Shown: one piece after another, positions 62,960 through 64,000 of the stretch
Position numbering within the stretch: position 1 is the first letter of the stretch
Layout of the letters: the number at the start of each line of letters is the position of its first letter
Assembly (NCBI RefSeq): GCF_020511155.1
Contig: NZ_CP041216.1
Coordinates: 558,001 to 622,000 of the forward strand
Length of the DNA stretch: 64,000 nucleotides
Source of the DNA: Shewanella glacialimarina
GTDB taxonomy: Bacteria; Pseudomonadota; Gammaproteobacteria; Enterobacterales; Shewanellaceae
Reading direction: 5' to 3'
Position numbers and translations under genes: made by a program
Notes under the pieces: model-generated
Database searches by the model: none
What the model saw: only the letters and a program-made list of their open reading frames with translations
Told to the model about the DNA's origin: nothing

Positions 62960-63850
62960 TTAGGCAACACTGTGTCCCGTTGATGCTTGCCAAATACTGA
63001 ACCATTGTTGTTTGGTTAGTACAATGCTGCTTGAGTCAACCGCACTACGAATTCGCTCAATATTACTACTGCCAATAATAGGTGTTGGTTTACTGGGTAA
63101 CATAGTTACCCAGGCATAAATGACTTGACTTATATCCGTTACTCCTACCTGCTCCGCCACTTCAGTTAGACAGTTTCTTAATCGTATCGCTTGTTCTGTT
63201 TGCTCACTAAATAATGTACCGCCTCCCAAACATGACCATGCCATAGGACGTATATTTAATTGCTGGCATTGATCTAATACGCCATCGTGTAAATGGGTTA
63301 AGCATTGCGGTGATATTTCCACCTGATTGGTGATAAGCGGTTCGTCTAGTCGTGACTGTAACAAGGTGAAATGATGGGGTAAGAAGTTGGATACACCAAA
63401 GTGGTTTACTTTACCTTGCTGCTTTAATTGCAAGAAAGCTTCAGCTACTTCATCTGCTTGCATTAAAGGATCTGGACGATGAATTAATAATGCGTCTAAA
63501 TAGTCGGTTTTTAGTTCGACTAGTGAACGCTCAACGCTGCGAATAATATGCTGTGTACTAGTGTCGTAATGATTGACGTAACGATTGTCAAAACCATTAA
63601 ATGCGGGTTTGATACCACACTTGCTAATAAGTTGCATCTTTTGACGTAATTGAGGCGCAAGAGCAAGGGCTTCGCCGAATAAGGTTTCACATTGGTATAC
63701 ACCATAAATGTCAGCATGATCCATGCTGGTTACTCCAAGCTCAAGATATTGCTCAATAAGCGTAAGCCTTTGTTGAGGGGTCATGTTCCATGCATCAATA
63801 CGCCAAAAACCGGCAATAAAATCTGAAAATTTAAAATGAGATGTTGTCAT
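62960..63850 (-). CDS. Aldo/keto reductase family oxidoreductase
   Basis: 296 residues of the AKR TIM barrel, YdhF-like. Catalytic residues visible: Asp and Tyr in SMDHADIYGVYQCE, Lys in LISKCG and His in LLIHRPDPL. The NAD(P)H site is IIGSSNIERIRSAV near the C-terminus (Ser/Asn type for NADPH). FGVSNFLPHHFTLLQS and ITNQVEISPQ are the usual family blocks. It reduces a carbonyl; substrate unknown. Convergent with the MaoC gene and 89 bp beyond the MscS gene stop on the same strand. ATG at 63848-63850 with AGGATAG upstream. Confidence 0.92.
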   Translation of the reverse strand: MTTSHFKFSDFIAGFWRIDAWNMTPQQRLTLIEQYLELGVTSMDHADIYGVYQCETLFGEALALAPQLRQKMQLISKCGIKPAFNGFDNRYVNHYDTSTQHIIRSVERSLVELKTDYLDALLIHRPDPLMQADEVAEAFLQLKQQGKVNHFGVSNFLPHHFTLLQSRLDEPLITNQVEISPQCLTHLHDGVLDQCQQLNIRPMAWSCLGGGTLFSEQTEQAIRLRNCLTEVAEQVGVTDISQVIYAWVTMLPSKPTPIIGSSNIERIRSAVDSSSIVLTKQQWFSIWQASTGHSVA

Positions 63851-63939
63851 GAACTATCCTAATGTAATTTGATGCTAAAGTGATTCAGCATAATCAATGT
63901 ACCCACAGCGCAGTCGGTACATTTTTGTCAGTGGTGATG

Positions 63940-64000
63940 TTATTTCTGATAGATATGCACATCGCGTTGTGGGAACGGAATACTAATTCCTTCCGCATCG
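63940..64000 (-). CDS. MscS-family mechanosensitive channel, C-terminal fragment (5' end outside window)
   Basis: The last 19 codons of a minus-strand gene are visible, ending TAA at 63940-63942. They read DAEGISIPFPQRDVHIYQK, and the I-P-F-P-Q-R-D-V-H segment is the hallmark C-terminus of small-conductance mechanosensitive channels, which gate in the inner membrane to release osmolytes on hypo-osmotic shock. Only the tail is present, so subtype and start cannot be judged. It is upstream of, and in line with, the aldo/keto reductase gene. Confidence 0.75.
   Translation of the reverse strand, partial: DAEGISIPFPQRDVHIYQK

Overview
The window is a gammaproteobacterial chromosome segment that most resembles Shewanella. 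Grounds: the gene order metJ / metB-metL / metF followed by a two-gene cytochrome c operon and a Na+/alanine symporter (established order in Shewanella, recalled and not searched), an RcsF-like lipoprotein, the PA3496 and TorF families, many c-di-GMP proteins, and TonB receptors paired with secreted proteins. No rRNA, tRNA, CRISPR array, phage or intact insertion sequence was seen.

Layout. 1-10.5 kb: a secreted-protein gene cut by the left edge, a TonB-dependent receptor and an esterase/propeller-like protein, then a 3.3-kb direct duplication of receptor plus propeller gene. The second receptor copy has lost its signal peptide and plug. Between the copies lie a divergent SDR/LysR pair and a small lipoprotein. 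10.5-14.5 kb: two orphan solute-binding proteins, two secreted NTF2-like proteins bracketed by an inverted motif, and a 0.6-kb repeat-rich gap. 14.5-25.7 kb: B12-type radical SAM protein, mtgA, lipoprotein glycerophosphodiesterase, DUF442-like phosphatase, DsbA-like protein, GRAM-like protein, GNAT, DEAD-box helicase, HD-GYP phosphodiesterase and a third orphan binding protein. 26.1-28.7 kb: a J-domain protein in an operon with three unrecognised proteins. 28.9-33.5 kb: Tat-exported PhoX behind a Pho-box-like array, and a 764-residue fusion of cysteine desulfurase, ETHE1-type persulfide dioxygenase and rhodanese. 33.7-40.2 kb: Nudix, YhcH-type, patatin, Lon-N-like, RluA-like, CSS-EAL and TauE/SafE proteins. 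40.3-48 kb: the MetJ regulon, with visible tandem met boxes at metB and metF, then a TsdBA-like thiosulfate dehydrogenase pair. 48-64 kb: mostly housekeeping or conserved genes (symporter, RcsF, QEGLA protein, TorF, HU, a double-receiver regulator, EAL-CBS-GGDEF, TraB, CmoM, MaoC, aldo/keto reductase) and the C-terminus of an MscS channel at the right edge.

How they fit together. Sulfur metabolism is a recurring theme: methionine synthesis under MetJ, a one-polypeptide route from cysteine persulfide toward sulfite or thiosulfate, a possible sulfite/sulfonate exporter and a thiosulfate dehydrogenase. Phosphate scavenging (PhoX, glycerophosphodiesterase) and c-di-GMP turnover (three proteins) also recur. 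The observations most worth following are the triple fusion (31223-33517), the J-domain operon (26182-28667) and the duplicated receptor locus, whose uneven divergence suggests gene conversion. Functions are family-level assignments from reading motifs; no database search was possible.
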